From Metarhizobium sp964253915 (lineage in GTDB: Bacteria > Pseudomonadota > Alphaproteobacteria > Rhizobiales > Rhizobiaceae): a stretch of DNA of 64,000 nucleotides. Of this stretch, positions 33,339-42,447 are shown one piece after another. The notes below the pieces were generated by a model. That model ran no database searches. It was not told the origin of the DNA and saw nothing but the letters and a program-made list of their open reading frames with translations. Position 1 is the first letter of the stretch; each line of letters opens with the position of its first letter. Where the stretch lies: NCBI RefSeq assembly GCF_964253915.1, contig NZ_CAXUSG020000002.1, positions 496,001-560,000 on the forward strand, given 5' to 3'. The position numbers and the translations under genes are program-made.

Positions 33339-34469
33339 TTATTCGCCCTTCAGCGAGACGAAATATCCGGGCTTGTATTCGAGTGGCAGGAAGCGGGCAT
33401 GCAGCTCCTTGAAGGTCGCTTCCGGATCGAGGTCCGCGAAGAGATCCGGATGCAGCCACTTGGCGATCTGCTGGATGGCGACGAACTGGTAGGGATTGTT
33501 GTAGAACTGGTGCCAAATAGCATGGACATTGCCGTCCTTGACCGCCTTGATGCCGGTAAAGGCCGGGCGCTTGGTCAGGTTTTCCAGCTTGCGATGCGCC
33601 TCAGTGGCATCGGCGCCATAACCGACGCCAACCCAGTTGCCGCCGGGCACATAACCTTCCCACATGCCGCCGGTGACGATCACCTGGTCGGGATTGGAAG
33701 CGATGATCTGCTCGGGGTTCACCGTGCCGAACGTGCCCGGAATGATGTCCTTGGCCATGTTCGTGCCGCCGGCGATCTCGACCATCTTGCCGAAATTCTC
33801 GTTGCCGAAGGACATGCAGCAATCGTCGGAATAACCGCCTGCCCGCTCGACGAAGACGACGGGCTTGGCCGGATTGTTCTTCGCAAGGGTTTCCGTGACC
33901 TTGTTGATGGCGTCGGCGCGGAAGGCGATGAAGTCTTCGGCAACCTTCTCCTTGCCCATCAGCGTGCCCATGATGCGCATGCTCGGCTCGGTGTTTTCCA
34001 TCGGCTTTTCGCGGAAATCGATGTAGACCAACGGAATGCCGACCTTGGCGAGTTTCTCGATATAACCGGCCTCTTCCGTCGCCGTCTTGGCATCGATATT
34101 CATGAGGATGACGTCGGGCTTGAGAGCAACAGCCTGCTCGATGTCGAAGGTGCCGTCCTTCATGCCGCCGAAGGTCGGCAGCTTGGCGATATCGGGGTAC
34201 TTTGCCAGATAGGCAGCATAGGATTCCGGGTCTGCCTTCGGCAGATCGTCGCGCCAGCCAACGACGTGCTGGAACGGATTTTCCTTGTCGAGCGCCGCGA
34301 GGAAATAGATCTGCCGGCCTTCACCCAGGATGACGTGCTTGACCGGCACGTTGACTTCGACGTCGCGACCCGTCACGTCCTTTACGACGACAGGATCGGC
34401 CATTGCAGGCAACACGGTGGACACAAGAAGGCCAAGGGCGAAAATTGCCGATTTGCCAGAAAAGCGCAT
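33339..34469 (-). CDS. Iron-complex periplasmic binding protein (FecB-like)
   Basis: A 376-residue class III binding protein. The signal peptide is MRFSGKSAIFALGLL followed by a cleavage region 'LPAMADP' (about residue 25). 'VKDVTGRDVEVNVPVKHVI' starts the mature lobe, as in siderophore and heme binders. GGAG precedes the ATG at 34469. An unusual Cys-Cys ('SDDCCMSFG') lies in the middle. Upstream are RirA- and Irr-like sites shared with a divergent methyltransferase gene. Ligand likely a ferric complex, not known more closely. Confidence 0.88.
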   Translation of the reverse strand: MRFSGKSAIFALGLLVSTVLPAMADPVVVKDVTGRDVEVNVPVKHVILGEGRQIYFLAALDKENPFQHVVGWRDDLPKADPESYAAYLAKYPDIAKLPTFGGMKDGTFDIEQAVALKPDVILMNIDAKTATEEAGYIEKLAKVGIPLVYIDFREKPMENTEPSMRIMGTLMGKEKVAEDFIAFRADAINKVTETLAKNNPAKPVVFVERAGGYSDDCCMSFGNENFGKMVEIAGGTNMAKDIIPGTFGTVNPEQIIASNPDQVIVTGGMWEGYVPGGNWVGVGYGADATEAHRKLENLTKRPAFTGIKAVKDGNVHAIWHQFYNNPYQFVAIQQIAKWLHPDLFADLDPEATFKELHARFLPLEYKPGYFVSLKGE

Positions 34470-34510
34470 GGATTCATCTCCGGTGGAAACTGCCGGCACT
34501 TATTATTTGA

Positions 34511-34525
34511 TGAGTTTATTCGTCA
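34511..34525. promoter_or_regulatory. RirA-type iron-responsive operator (TGA-N9-TCA)
   Basis: TGA-GTTTATTCG-TCA fits the IRO box reported for RirA in rhizobia. It lies 41 bases before the binding-protein start on the minus strand and 49 before the methyltransferase start on the plus strand, so it could repress both when iron is plentiful. Confidence 0.55.
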
Positions 34526-34535
34526 ACATTTATCT

Positions 34536-34552
34536 TTTAGAAGAATTCGAAT
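34536..34552. promoter_or_regulatory. Irr-box-like (ICE) motif
   Basis: TTTAGAA-GAA-TTCGAAT matches the TTTAGAA-N3-TTCTAAA Irr box fully in the left arm and at five of seven positions in the right arm. It lies 22 bases before the methyltransferase start. Confidence 0.5.
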
Positions 34553-34574
34553 ATCCAGCGGGGAGCGCATAAAA

Positions 34575-35390
34575 ATGCAGAACGGACGAATGGCAGAAGG
34601 CTCCAACTTCTCGTTGCGGGATGAAATCAAGGCCTATTGGTCGGCCCGCGCCGCGACCTTCGACCAGTCGCCGGGCCACGAAATCTTTTCCGAAGACGAA
34701 CGGGAGGCCTGGCACAGGCTGATCGAACGACATCTCGGCCCTGGAGAAGGTCGCAAGGCTCTTGACCTCGCCAGCGGCACCGGAGTGATCTCTCACCTGA
34801 TGGACGATCTTGGTTATCGGGTAACCGGCATCGACTGGTCGGAGGCGATGCTGGAGCGGGCGCGCGGAAAAGCTGCGGCTCGCGGCCGTTCCATCCGCTT
34901 TCATCTCGGGGATGCGGAAAACACGCTGGAACCCGACGACAGCTATGACGTCATCGTGACGCGGCACCTCGTCTGGACGCTGGTCGATCCGGCGGCCTGC
35001 TTTGCGGAATGGCTGCGCGTCCTGAAACCAGGCGGCAAGCTGCTGGTCATCGACGGCGATTTCGTCAATGCCGGCCTTGCCGAACGGCTGGTCAAGCGCC
35101 TTGCCGCCTTCCTTGAAAAGACCGGCTTCATAAAGGAGCAGGCGCCGCATGCGCCCGCCGTCATGGCCGGCACGCATGAGAGCATTCTTTCACGCGTTCA
35201 TTTTTCCGGCGGTGCGCGGGCGGATGCGGTTTGTCGCCTGCTTGGAGAGGCTGGCTTTTCCCCCGTAACCCCCGACACGAACCTGCGGCAGATCCACAAG
35301 GCCCAGGCCGCGCATTTCGGCTTCTTCAAAGCCACGGCACGCGGCCTGCAGCACCGCTATGCGATCGTGGCGCAAAAGCCGGCAGGCTAG
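34575..35390 (+). CDS. SAM-dependent methyltransferase (class I)
   Basis: A 271-residue methyltransferase. SAM motif I is 'ALDLASGTG' (62-70), motif II follows at 'YRVTGIDWSEAM', and 'YDVIVTRHLVWTL' and 'LKPGGKLLVIDGD' complete the fold. The ATG at 34575 has GGGAG ten bases before it. It is divergent from an iron-complex importer with RirA- and Irr-like sites between, so it may respond to iron. Its substrate could be a metallophore or tetrapyrrole-like compound, but this is a guess from context. Confidence 0.85.
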   Translation: MQNGRMAEGSNFSLRDEIKAYWSARAATFDQSPGHEIFSEDEREAWHRLIERHLGPGEGRKALDLASGTGVISHLMDDLGYRVTGIDWSEAMLERARGKAAARGRSIRFHLGDAENTLEPDDSYDVIVTRHLVWTLVDPAACFAEWLRVLKPGGKLLVIDGDFVNAGLAERLVKRLAAFLEKTGFIKEQAPHAPAVMAGTHESILSRVHFSGGARADAVCRLLGEAGFSPVTPDTNLRQIHKAQAAHFGFFKATARGLQHRYAIVAQKPAG

Positions 35391-35427
35391 GCTCCAATCC
35401 TGGCCCTGCAGCAAACCGTTTCGCTGG

Positions 35428-36654
35428 CTAACCCAACGAGATCAGGTCGCGGGGCAACCTGTTCATCGTCTCAGGCCCGCCGGGCGCGATGAGGAACTGC
35501 TCTTCGATCATCAATGCGCCGATGCCTTCGGCATAGAACGGCGCTTCCAGCGCAAGAACCATGCCCGGTTCGATGACGATGCCGTTGCCACGGGAAAGGA
35601 AGGGCCATTCTTCGATGCCGGCGGCGGCGCCGACGGAATGGCCGAAATGGCCGCGGTAATATTCGCGGAAACCATGCCGGCGCATCGTGGCAAGCATCGC
35701 TTCATGCACCTGGCCGAATGTGTTGCCGGGCCGCAGGACCGCGACGCCTGCCAGGAACGTTTCGAGCAGGGCCCTGTAGATTTCCTTGGCAAGCGGTGAA
35801 GCCTTACCCCAGACGAAGGTGCGGGCGCCATCGGACGAATAACCGTCGACAAGCGTGCCGACATCCGCCTTGATGAGATCGCCAGCGCCGAGAGTTTCCG
35901 CGGCATTTTGCAAGTCCGCGCCAATGGAAATGTAGTCCCAATGGCCGGAAAGCCCATGCCCGCCCTGCGCCGCAGCCTGCCGGGCACCGGCCAGCCACGC
36001 GGCCGAAAGCTCCGCCACACGTACACCCGGACGCGCCGCGAGCATGAGGCTTTCCAGACCCGCTTCGGCGCAATGGGCTGCCTTGCGCAGCCGTTCGATC
36101 TCGTGGTCGGTCTTGATGAGGCGCAGCCGCCGGACGACATCCGAAGCGTCCCGCCACTCCACGCCGGGGATCGCCGCCTTCAGCGCCGCCAGATCGGTGG
36201 CGGGCATAAAGTCGAGGTCGACGCCGAGCACGGCATGGGACAACCCGCGCTCGGCGAGAAGATCGGCAAGCAGACGGAAGCAGGCCTGCTGGTCGAAGGT
36301 TTCCGGACGCGGCCCGACATTGCCGCCGGCGCGATAGGCAGCGTCGATATCCGCGATCGTCGCGGCCGTGCGAACGGTGACGCCATCGATCCAGATGCGG
36401 TGGGTGCGGATGTCGATCGTATCGGCAGATTGCTTCGCACCGGCTGCTGCATGATCGCTGATGACGGCGGCAAGCTGCGCCGTCGCATCGGCGGGCACGA
36501 GGGCGATGGCCGAGCCGGCACGACCCCACATGGTGGCCACGCCGGCGGCCAGGCCGGTGGCATAACGGAAGGCTTCCGGCCGGAACAGAACCATGCCGTC
36601 CATTCCCTCCGCAGCCAGCAGTGCCTGCGCCTTCATACGGTTCAAATCGCCCAT
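35428..36654 (-). CDS. M24 family metallopeptidase (Xaa-Pro aminopeptidase/creatinase-like)
   Basis: A 408-residue protein with an N-terminal creatinase-like domain (about 1-165) and a C-terminal pita-bread domain. Metal ligands are seen in 'DVGTLVDGYSSDGARTF' (two Asp), 'YYRGHFGHSVG' (His), 'VLALEAPFY' (Glu) and the final 'MIEEQFLI' (Glu). Such enzymes cut peptides before proline or hydrolyse creatine-like substrates. It is divergent from a peptide-type importer operon (197-base gap), and the two likely work together on imported peptides or guanidino compounds. Confidence 0.88.
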   Translation of the reverse strand: MGDLNRMKAQALLAAEGMDGMVLFRPEAFRYATGLAAGVATMWGRAGSAIALVPADATAQLAAVISDHAAAGAKQSADTIDIRTHRIWIDGVTVRTAATIADIDAAYRAGGNVGPRPETFDQQACFRLLADLLAERGLSHAVLGVDLDFMPATDLAALKAAIPGVEWRDASDVVRRLRLIKTDHEIERLRKAAHCAEAGLESLMLAARPGVRVAELSAAWLAGARQAAAQGGHGLSGHWDYISIGADLQNAAETLGAGDLIKADVGTLVDGYSSDGARTFVWGKASPLAKEIYRALLETFLAGVAVLRPGNTFGQVHEAMLATMRRHGFREYYRGHFGHSVGAAAGIEEWPFLSRGNGIVIEPGMVLALEAPFYAEGIGALMIEEQFLIAPGGPETMNRLPRDLISLG

Positions 36655-36851
36655 TCGTTCCTCGCTTCATTCATCATGCCGGCCGCTCCGCACGCGCGAA
36701 AACCATCCCCGGATTTGACGGTCGTTGAAAGACAATTCCCTTTAATTTCCGCAAATTGGAGTAGAAACCCATACCTTTTTCCAATCGGGATCACTACAAT
36801 CTTTTCCCATGACGGCTGGTGATTGCGGCCGCACGCAAACAGGAGAATGTG

Positions 36852-38375
36852 ATGAACGGTTTCAACACCCACGGCAGGGCCAAAGGCCCAGGCAACAAGA
36901 CCGTGACGGCAGCGCTTGCAGCCGCGCTCGGATTGAGCGTCTTCGGCCAGGCGCTTGCCGCGGAAAGCGATCCGGACGCCACGATCAACATCGGCTCGCT
37001 CTACGAGCCGCAGAATCTCGACAACACGGCCGGCGCCGGCCAGGGCATCAACGAGGCCTTCAACGGCAACGTTTACGAGGCGCTGTTTCGCCTGACGGAT
37101 GCGGGAACGGTAGAGCCGGTGCTGGCGAAGGACACCAAGGTCAGCGACGACGGCCTCACCTATACGTTTACGCTGCAGCCGGGCGTCGCCTTCCATTCCG
37201 GCGCGCCGCTGACCTCCAAGGACGTCAAATTCTCCATCGAGCGGGTGACCGCCGAGGCCTCCAAGAGCTCGCGCAAGAACAGCCTGAAATCCATCGCCGG
37301 CATCGAAACGCCCGACGATGCGACCGTGGTCGTGAAGCTCGCCTCGCGCTCGATCTCGCTGCCCTATAATTTGAGCTACGTCTGGATCGCCAACGACGAG
37401 GCGACGGATTTCCAGGCGAAGGAAGACGGTACCGGTCCCTACGCGCTGCAGGAATGGCGCCGCGGCTCGTCGCTTTCGATCGCCCGCTTCGACAAATACT
37501 GGGGCGCAAAGCCGAAGAACGGCGAAGTCGTCTTCCAGTATTTTACCGAAGCCACCGCGCTCAACAACGCCCTGCTGACCGGCTCGGTCGATATCATCAC
37601 CTCGGTGCAGAGCCCGGATTCGCTGGCGCAGTTCAAGGACAATCCGGAATTCACCGTCAGCGAAGGCAAGTCCACGACGAAGCTGCTGCTCGCCTATAAC
37701 GACCGCGTCGCGCCCTTCGACAATGTCAAGGTGCGCAAGGCGCTCGCCCGCGCCATCGACGACGAAAAGCTGCTGAAGGCCGTCTGGGGCGACTACGGCA
37801 CGCTGATCGGCTCCTTCGTTCCGCCGACGGATGCGTGGTATGTCGACCTGACGAAGACCGACGCCTACGATCCGGAAAGCGCCAAGGCGCTGCTGACGGA
37901 AGCCGGTTATGCCGATGGCTTCACCTTCACCATCGACACGCCGAACTACGATCCGCACCCGATTGCCGCGCAGTTCATCCAGAGCGAACTGGCCAAGGTC
38001 GGCGTGAAGGTCGAAATCAACGTCATCACCGCCAACGAGTGGTACACGAAGATCTACAAGGCGCATGATTTCCAGGCGACCCTGCAGGAGCACGTCAATC
38101 ATCGCGACATCGTCTTCTACGGCAATCCGGACTTTTACTGGGGTTACAACAACCCGAAGGTCGTCGACCTGATCAAGCAGGCGGAAGCCAGCGCGACGGA
38201 AGCCGAGCAGGCCGAAAAGCTGAAGGAAGCCAACACGATCATCGCCGAGGATGCCGCCAGCAACTGGTTCTACCTCTATCCGCAGATCGTCGTATCGAAG
38301 GCAACGGTCGCCGGATATTCGCTGAACGGCCTCAACTCGCAGTTCTTCGCCTACGGCATCACCAAATCCGAATAA
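36852..38375 (+). CDS. Peptide-type ABC importer binding protein (SBP family 5)
   Basis: A 507-residue periplasmic protein of the DppA/OppA family. A long N-terminal stretch ('NKTVTAALAAALGLSVFGQALAAES') contains the signal peptide, cleaved near residue 37. Family segments are 'VYEALFRLTDAGTVEPVLAKD' in pieces such as 'EPVLAKD', and 'GLTYTFTLQPGVAFHSGAPLT'-like 'TLQPGVAFHSG'. AGGAG stands six bases before the ATG at 36852. First gene of a five-gene operon; a strong hairpin follows the stop. Confidence 0.9.
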   Translation: MNGFNTHGRAKGPGNKTVTAALAAALGLSVFGQALAAESDPDATINIGSLYEPQNLDNTAGAGQGINEAFNGNVYEALFRLTDAGTVEPVLAKDTKVSDDGLTYTFTLQPGVAFHSGAPLTSKDVKFSIERVTAEASKSSRKNSLKSIAGIETPDDATVVVKLASRSISLPYNLSYVWIANDEATDFQAKEDGTGPYALQEWRRGSSLSIARFDKYWGAKPKNGEVVFQYFTEATALNNALLTGSVDIITSVQSPDSLAQFKDNPEFTVSEGKSTTKLLLAYNDRVAPFDNVKVRKALARAIDDEKLLKAVWGDYGTLIGSFVPPTDAWYVDLTKTDAYDPESAKALLTEAGYADGFTFTIDTPNYDPHPIAAQFIQSELAKVGVKVEINVITANEWYTKIYKAHDFQATLQEHVNHRDIVFYGNPDFYWGYNNPKVVDLIKQAEASATEAEQAEKLKEANTIIAEDAASNWFYLYPQIVVSKATVAGYSLNGLNSQFFAYGITKSE

Positions 38376-38406
38376 ACCGTCCCCAAACAGGGATACTCGA
38401 CTCGAA

Positions 38407-38435
38407 ACGCCGCCTGAACTATGTTCGGGCGGCGT
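38407..38435 (+). other. Strong intercistronic hairpin before the DppB-like gene
   Basis: ACGCCGCCTGAAC (38407-38419) and GTTCGGGCGGCGT (38423-38435) pair over 13 bases (one G-T wobble) around a 3-base loop. It ends 20 bases before the proposed AUA start of the permease and has no T run after it. It should favour the binding-protein message. Confidence 0.7.
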
Positions 38436-38455
38436 CTCCATGAGAGGTTGATACC

Positions 38456-39421
38456 ATACTTTCCTACATACTCCGCCGCACCGCCATTCTGGCGCTGTCC
38501 GTCGTCATTGCCTCCGTCATTCTTTTCGTCCTCTTGCGTCTCCTGCCGGGCGATCCCGCCAACGCGCTCGTCTCCGTCGGGGCCGATGCGGCGCAGATCG
38601 AGGCGGCGCGCAAGCAGGTCGGCTCCGACCTGCCGCTCTACGAGCAGTTCCTGAGGTTTGCCGGCAGCCTTGCCCGCTTCGATCTCGGCACCTCTTTCGT
38701 GAGTGGGGCGCCCGTTCTCGAAGAGATCGGCAAGCGCCTGATCGTCACCCTGCCGCTGACGCTGATGGCCTTCGTCGTCGCCATCGCCATCGCCGTGCCG
38801 CTCGGCATCCTTTCGGTCGTGCGGCAGAACCGCTGGTACGGCGGCCTGATTTCCGTCGTCTCGCAGCTTGGCATCGCCATACCGGTGTTCTGGATTGGCA
38901 TCCTGCTGGTCACGATCTTTGCGGTGAACCTCAGGCTATTCCCGTCGGGCGGCTTCCCCTCGCGCGGCTGGCAGGCGCCCGGCGCAGCCATCCAGAACCT
39001 CGTGCTGCCGGTCGCGACCATCGCCATCGTCATGTCCGCCTCGCTGATCCGCTATGTGCGCTCCGCTACCCAGGATGTGCTGGGCAGCGACTATCTGCGC
39101 ACCGCCCGCGCCCTTGGCGCCACCTTCTCCGAGGCGCTTTTGCGCCACGGCATCAGCAACGGCGCCGTGCCGGTCATCTCCATTCTCGGCATAGAACTCG
39201 CTTCGACCCTGCTGGGCGCCGTGGTGGTCGAGCGGGTCTTCGCGCTGCCGGGCCTCGGCTCCATGCTGCTGCTCGGCATCGAGCAGCGCGATTATCCGAA
39301 CGTTCAGGGCGTGCTTTTCATCTCGACGCTGCTGGTCCTGTCGGTCGGCTTTGCCGCCGACCTGCTGCAGAGGCTCGTCGATCCGCGCCTGCGCGGCCGG
39401 GTGGCCGGAGGTGGCGCATGA
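38456..39421 (+). CDS. Peptide-type ABC importer permease (DppB-like) with a probable AUA start
   Basis: About 321 residues. The translated N-terminus 'ILSYILRRTAILALSVVIA' is the normal DppB start, but no ATG, GTG or TTG opens it: the frame runs back from a TTG at 38534 to a stop at 38441 with only ATA at 38456 in the right place. GAGG lies eight bases before that ATA. Starting at 38534 would delete the first membrane span. The rest is typical: 'LRLLPGDPANAL' and the EAA loop 'YLRTARALGATFSEALLRHGISNG'. It forms half the pore. Low-efficiency AUA initiation or a mutated ATG are the two explanations. Confidence 0.82.
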   Translation: MLSYILRRTAILALSVVIASVILFVLLRLLPGDPANALVSVGADAAQIEAARKQVGSDLPLYEQFLRFAGSLARFDLGTSFVSGAPVLEEIGKRLIVTLPLTLMAFVVAIAIAVPLGILSVVRQNRWYGGLISVVSQLGIAIPVFWIGILLVTIFAVNLRLFPSGGFPSRGWQAPGAAIQNLVLPVATIAIVMSASLIRYVRSATQDVLGSDYLRTARALGATFSEALLRHGISNGAVPVISILGIELASTLLGAVVVERVFALPGLGSMLLLGIEQRDYPNVQGVLFISTLLVLSVGFAADLLQRLVDPRLRGRVAGGGA

Positions 39422-40275
39422 GCGGACAGAACACCTCTGCCATCCGCCCCGCCCGACGCATGTCGCCTCCCTGGCCACTGGCCGCAGGCGGCATTCTGGT
39501 TGGCCTTCACCTCGCCATCGCCCTCCTTTCCCTCGTCTGGACGCCCTACGGCGCCGGCGACATGGCGGGCGGCCGCCTCGAAGGGCCGTCGCTGCTGCAT
39601 TGGGCCGGAACGGACCGCCTCGGCCGCGACCTGATGACCCAGATCATGATCGGCTCGCGCATAGCCCTTCTCGTCGGCTGCGGCGCGGTGGCGCTGAGCG
39701 CAATGATCGGCGTCACCATCGGGGTTGTCGCGGCCTTCGCCATGCGCACGCTCGACGATGTGCTGGCCGCAGGCCTCGATATCCTCATCGCCTTTCCGAC
39801 ATTGCTTCTCGCCATGCTGATCGTCGCCTCCAGCGACGGCGCCAGCCTGGGCACGGCCATCCTCGCCATCGGCATTGCCGGTTCGGCTATCGTCGCGCGG
39901 CTGACCCGTATCCTGTCGAAGCGCATCCTGGCGATGGACTACATCACGGCGGCGCGGGTTGCCGGCACCGGCTGGCCGGGCATCGTCCGCATCCACGTCC
40001 TGCCGAACATCTGGCCGACGCTGATCGTCAACTTCGCCCTGCAATTCGGGCTTGCGGTCATCGCCGAGGCGTCGCTCTCCTATCTCGGGCTTGGCGCGCC
40101 GCCGCCGAATGCCTCCTGGGGCAGGCTGCTGCAGGAGGCCCAGGCCTCCGTCTACACCGCGCCTTTCGGCGCAATCGCGCCCGGCCTTGCTCTGGTCTCC
40201 CTGGTCATCGGCCTCAACCTCTTCGCCGACGGCTTGCGCGATGTCGCCGATCCGACCCGCAGGAGAGGCCGGTAA
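39418..40275 (+). CDS. Peptide-type ABC importer permease (DppC-like)
   Basis: A 285-residue permease overlapping the DppB-like stop by four bases. 'GTDRLGRDLMTQIMIGSRIALLVG' is the DppC signature after the first span ('DRLGRD'). The EAA loop is 'YITAARVAGTGWPGIVRIHVLPN', and the last span precedes 'NLFADGLRDVADPTRRRGR', the usual family end. Its stop shares one base with the next ATPase start (TAATG). Confidence 0.92.
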   Translation: MSGQNTSAIRPARRMSPPWPLAAGGILVGLHLAIALLSLVWTPYGAGDMAGGRLEGPSLLHWAGTDRLGRDLMTQIMIGSRIALLVGCGAVALSAMIGVTIGVVAAFAMRTLDDVLAAGLDILIAFPTLLLAMLIVASSDGASLGTAILAIGIAGSAIVARLTRILSKRILAMDYITAARVAGTGWPGIVRIHVLPNIWPTLIVNFALQFGLAVIAEASLSYLGLGAPPPNASWGRLLQEAQASVYTAPFGAIAPGLALVSLVIGLNLFADGLRDVADPTRRRGR

Positions 40276-41081
40276 TGCCGTTGCTTACAGTCGAAAATCT
40301 CGAAATCCGCACCGCCGGGCGTGCGCTGGTTTCCGGTGTCTCCTTTTCCATCGCCGCCGGCGAACGTCTTGGCCTGATCGGCGAATCCGGCTCCGGCAAG
40401 TCGCTGACGGCGCTGGCCGTGCTCGGACTTCTGCCGGAATCGATGCGGGTTTCCGGTTCCATCCTGCTGGACGACCATCAGGTCGTCGGTGCGCGCGACC
40501 GCGATCTCGTGCCGCTACGCGGTAGCAGCATCGCCGCCGTGTTTCAGGAGCCGATGACGGCGCTCGATCCGCTGATGCGCATCGGCGATCAGGTGGGCGA
40601 AGTGGTGCGCCGCCGCTCCCGGCGCGACGGTATAGACCTTGGCAGGCCGGCGGTGAAAGCCAGAGTGGCGGAACTCCTGCAACGTGTTGCCCTGCCGGAA
40701 CCGGAGCGTATCGCACATGCCTTTCCGCATGAGATTTCCGGTGGCCAGCGCCAGCGTGCGGCCATTGCCATGGCGCTTGCCTGCCGGCCGAAACTGCTGA
40801 TCGCCGACGAGCCGACCACGGCACTCGACGTCACCACGCAGGCGGAAATTCTCAGGCTGCTGGAAAACCTCGTGCGGGACGAGGGCATGAGCCTTCTGTT
40901 CATCAGCCACGACCTGCCTGTTGTCTCGACCATCGCCGAACAAGCCCTGGTGATGCGTCAAGGCGAACTGATCGAGCAAGGCCCGGTCGGCACGCTCTTC
41001 GACCGTCCGGTCCATCCCTATACGCAGGGACTGGTGGCTGCCGCCCGCGCCTTCGACGAAGCCCTGGAGGCCGCCCTATGA
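40275..41081 (+). CDS. Peptide-type ABC importer ATPase (DppD-like)
   Basis: A 268-residue ATPase with Walker A 'GESGSGKS', Q-loop 'VFQEPMTALDPLMRIG', signature 'ISGGQRQR', Walker B 'LLIADEPTTALD' and H-loop 'ISHDL'. The C-terminal 'HPYTQGLVAA' is typical of the oligopeptide group. It is shorter than most DppD proteins (about 320 residues), lacking the C-terminal iron-sulfur tail. It overlaps the next ATPase gene by four bases. Confidence 0.9.
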   Translation: MPLLTVENLEIRTAGRALVSGVSFSIAAGERLGLIGESGSGKSLTALAVLGLLPESMRVSGSILLDDHQVVGARDRDLVPLRGSSIAAVFQEPMTALDPLMRIGDQVGEVVRRRSRRDGIDLGRPAVKARVAELLQRVALPEPERIAHAFPHEISGGQRQRAAIAMALACRPKLLIADEPTTALDVTTQAEILRLLENLVRDEGMSLLFISHDLPVVSTIAEQALVMRQGELIEQGPVGTLFDRPVHPYTQGLVAAARAFDEALEAAL

Positions 41082-41833
41082 CGCTTCTCGACCTGGCCGG
41101 CATCTCCTTCGGATATACGACGGCGAAGACGGTACTGCACGACGTCGATCTTGTCGTCACGGCCGGCAGCAATCTCGGCATCGTCGGGGAATCTGGCTCC
41201 GGCAAGACAACCCTGCTGAAATTGCTGCTTGGATTGGAGCGGGTTTCCGCGGGGGCGATTTCTTTCCGCGGCGAGCGCCTCGACACCGGCAACCGGCCGT
41301 TCATGCGCGGCTTCCGCCGCAGCGTGCAGGCGGTGTTCCAGGACCCCTATTCCTCGCTCGATCCGCGCCAGCGGGTCTTCGACATCATTGCCGAGCCGTT
41401 GCGCTCACTGAAGATCGAGACCGACGTGCAGGCGGCGGTGGCGCAGGCCCTGCACGACGTCGACCTGCCGGCCGATGCCGCGCAACGATATCCGCATGAA
41501 TTCTCCGGCGGCCAACGGCAGCGAATCGCCATCGCGCGGGCGATCGTCGCCAACCCCGACCTGATCATTGCCGACGAAGTGGTCAGCGCGCTCGACCTGA
41601 CCACACGCACCCGCATCATCGATCTGTTGCGCACCCTGTCCGCCCGCACGACCTTCATCGTCGTTTCGCACGATATCGCCCTCGTGGCGCTGCTCTGCGA
41701 GAAACTGGTGGTGCTGGAAAAAGGCAGGATCGTCGAGCAGGGCAAAACGCGCGACATTCTCGCCCGTCCCGCCCATCCCTATACGCAAAAACTGCTCGCC
41801 GGCACGCCGCGCATGCCCAAGCCGAAGGGATAG
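41078..41833 (+). CDS. Peptide-type ABC importer ATPase (DppF-like)
   Basis: A 251-residue ATPase with Walker A 'GESGSGKTT', Q-loop 'VFQDPYSSLDPRQRV' (the classical DppF/OppF phrase), signature 'FSGGQRQR', Walker B 'LIIADEVVSALD' and 'HPYTQKLLAGTPRMPKPKG' at the end. Walker B has Glu-Val-Val in place of the common Glu-Pro-Val, a mild variant. Last gene of the operon; convergent with an XRE regulator 14 bases away. Confidence 0.9.
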   Translation: MTLLDLAGISFGYTTAKTVLHDVDLVVTAGSNLGIVGESGSGKTTLLKLLLGLERVSAGAISFRGERLDTGNRPFMRGFRRSVQAVFQDPYSSLDPRQRVFDIIAEPLRSLKIETDVQAAVAQALHDVDLPADAAQRYPHEFSGGQRQRIAIARAIVANPDLIIADEVVSALDLTTRTRIIDLLRTLSARTTFIVVSHDIALVALLCEKLVVLEKGRIVEQGKTRDILARPAHPYTQKLLAGTPRMPKPKG

Positions 41834-41847
41834 ATACCGCGAAGGGT

Positions 41848-42447
41848 CTAAAAACTCGGCGGGCTGATGGCCCAGACGACCACCGTTTCGCGTGAACCGG
41901 AATTGCGATAGCGGTGCGGTTCTCCCGACGAATAGGAGCAGCTGTCGCCCTCATAGAGATGGAAGTGGCGTTCGCCGACCCATATTTCCAGTTCGCCCGA
42001 AATCACGAAGCCGACGCCATCTCCCGCGTGGGTATAGCTTTCCGCGCTTTCCGTACCGGGTGGCAGGCGCGTGTAGATCATTTCGACCTGCAGGCTCATC
42101 TTCGGCGTCACCAGTTCGTCGACGATGCCGTGTTCATACTGGATTTTCAGCCGGTTGCCCTGGCGCACGACATAACCGTGCTCTTCCTGCGGCACGGGCG
42201 AAGCGCCGGCGAAAAACCATTGCACGGTGACGCCGAGGCTTTTGGCGATGTTCACCAGGGCCGGGATCGAGGGATAGGCAAGCTTGCGTTCGATCTGGCT
42301 GATATAGCCGGTCGAGAGGTTGGCGCTTTCGGCCAGTTGCGCCAACGTCATCTTTCGCCGCTTGCGCAAGCCGCGAATGCGTTCGCCAAGGACTGCGTCC
42401 TCACCGACACCAGCCGCTTCCGCTTCCAGACCCATTTCAGATGCCAT
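41848..42447 (-). CDS. XRE-family regulator with C-terminal cupin
   Basis: A 199-residue protein. Residues about 20-75 are an XRE helix-turn-helix ('RKRRKMTLAQLAESANLSTGYISQIE'), and the last about 75 residues are a cupin sensor ('GVGFVISGELEIWVGERHFHLYEGDSCSYSSGEPHRYRN' in pieces such as 'SGEPHRYRN'). GGGAG precedes the ATG at 42447; the longer frame to 42654 has no support and runs through the divergent promoter region. It is divergent from a small cupin and a FadH-type flavoprotein gene, its likely targets. This group (PuuR-like) often controls amine or amino-acid catabolism. Confidence 0.88.
   Translation of the reverse strand: MASEMGLEAEAAGVGEDAVLGERIRGLRKRRKMTLAQLAESANLSTGYISQIERKLAYPSIPALVNIAKSLGVTVQWFFAGASPVPQEEHGYVVRQGNRLKIQYEHGIVDELVTPKMSLQVEMIYTRLPPGTESAESYTHAGDGVGFVISGELEIWVGERHFHLYEGDSCSYSSGEPHRYRNSGSRETVVVWAISPPSF

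Noticed and set aside
38534..39421. TTG at 38534 as start of the DppB-like permease
   Set aside because: It would remove the first membrane span although that span is encoded in frame upstream, and no ribosome-binding site precedes it.
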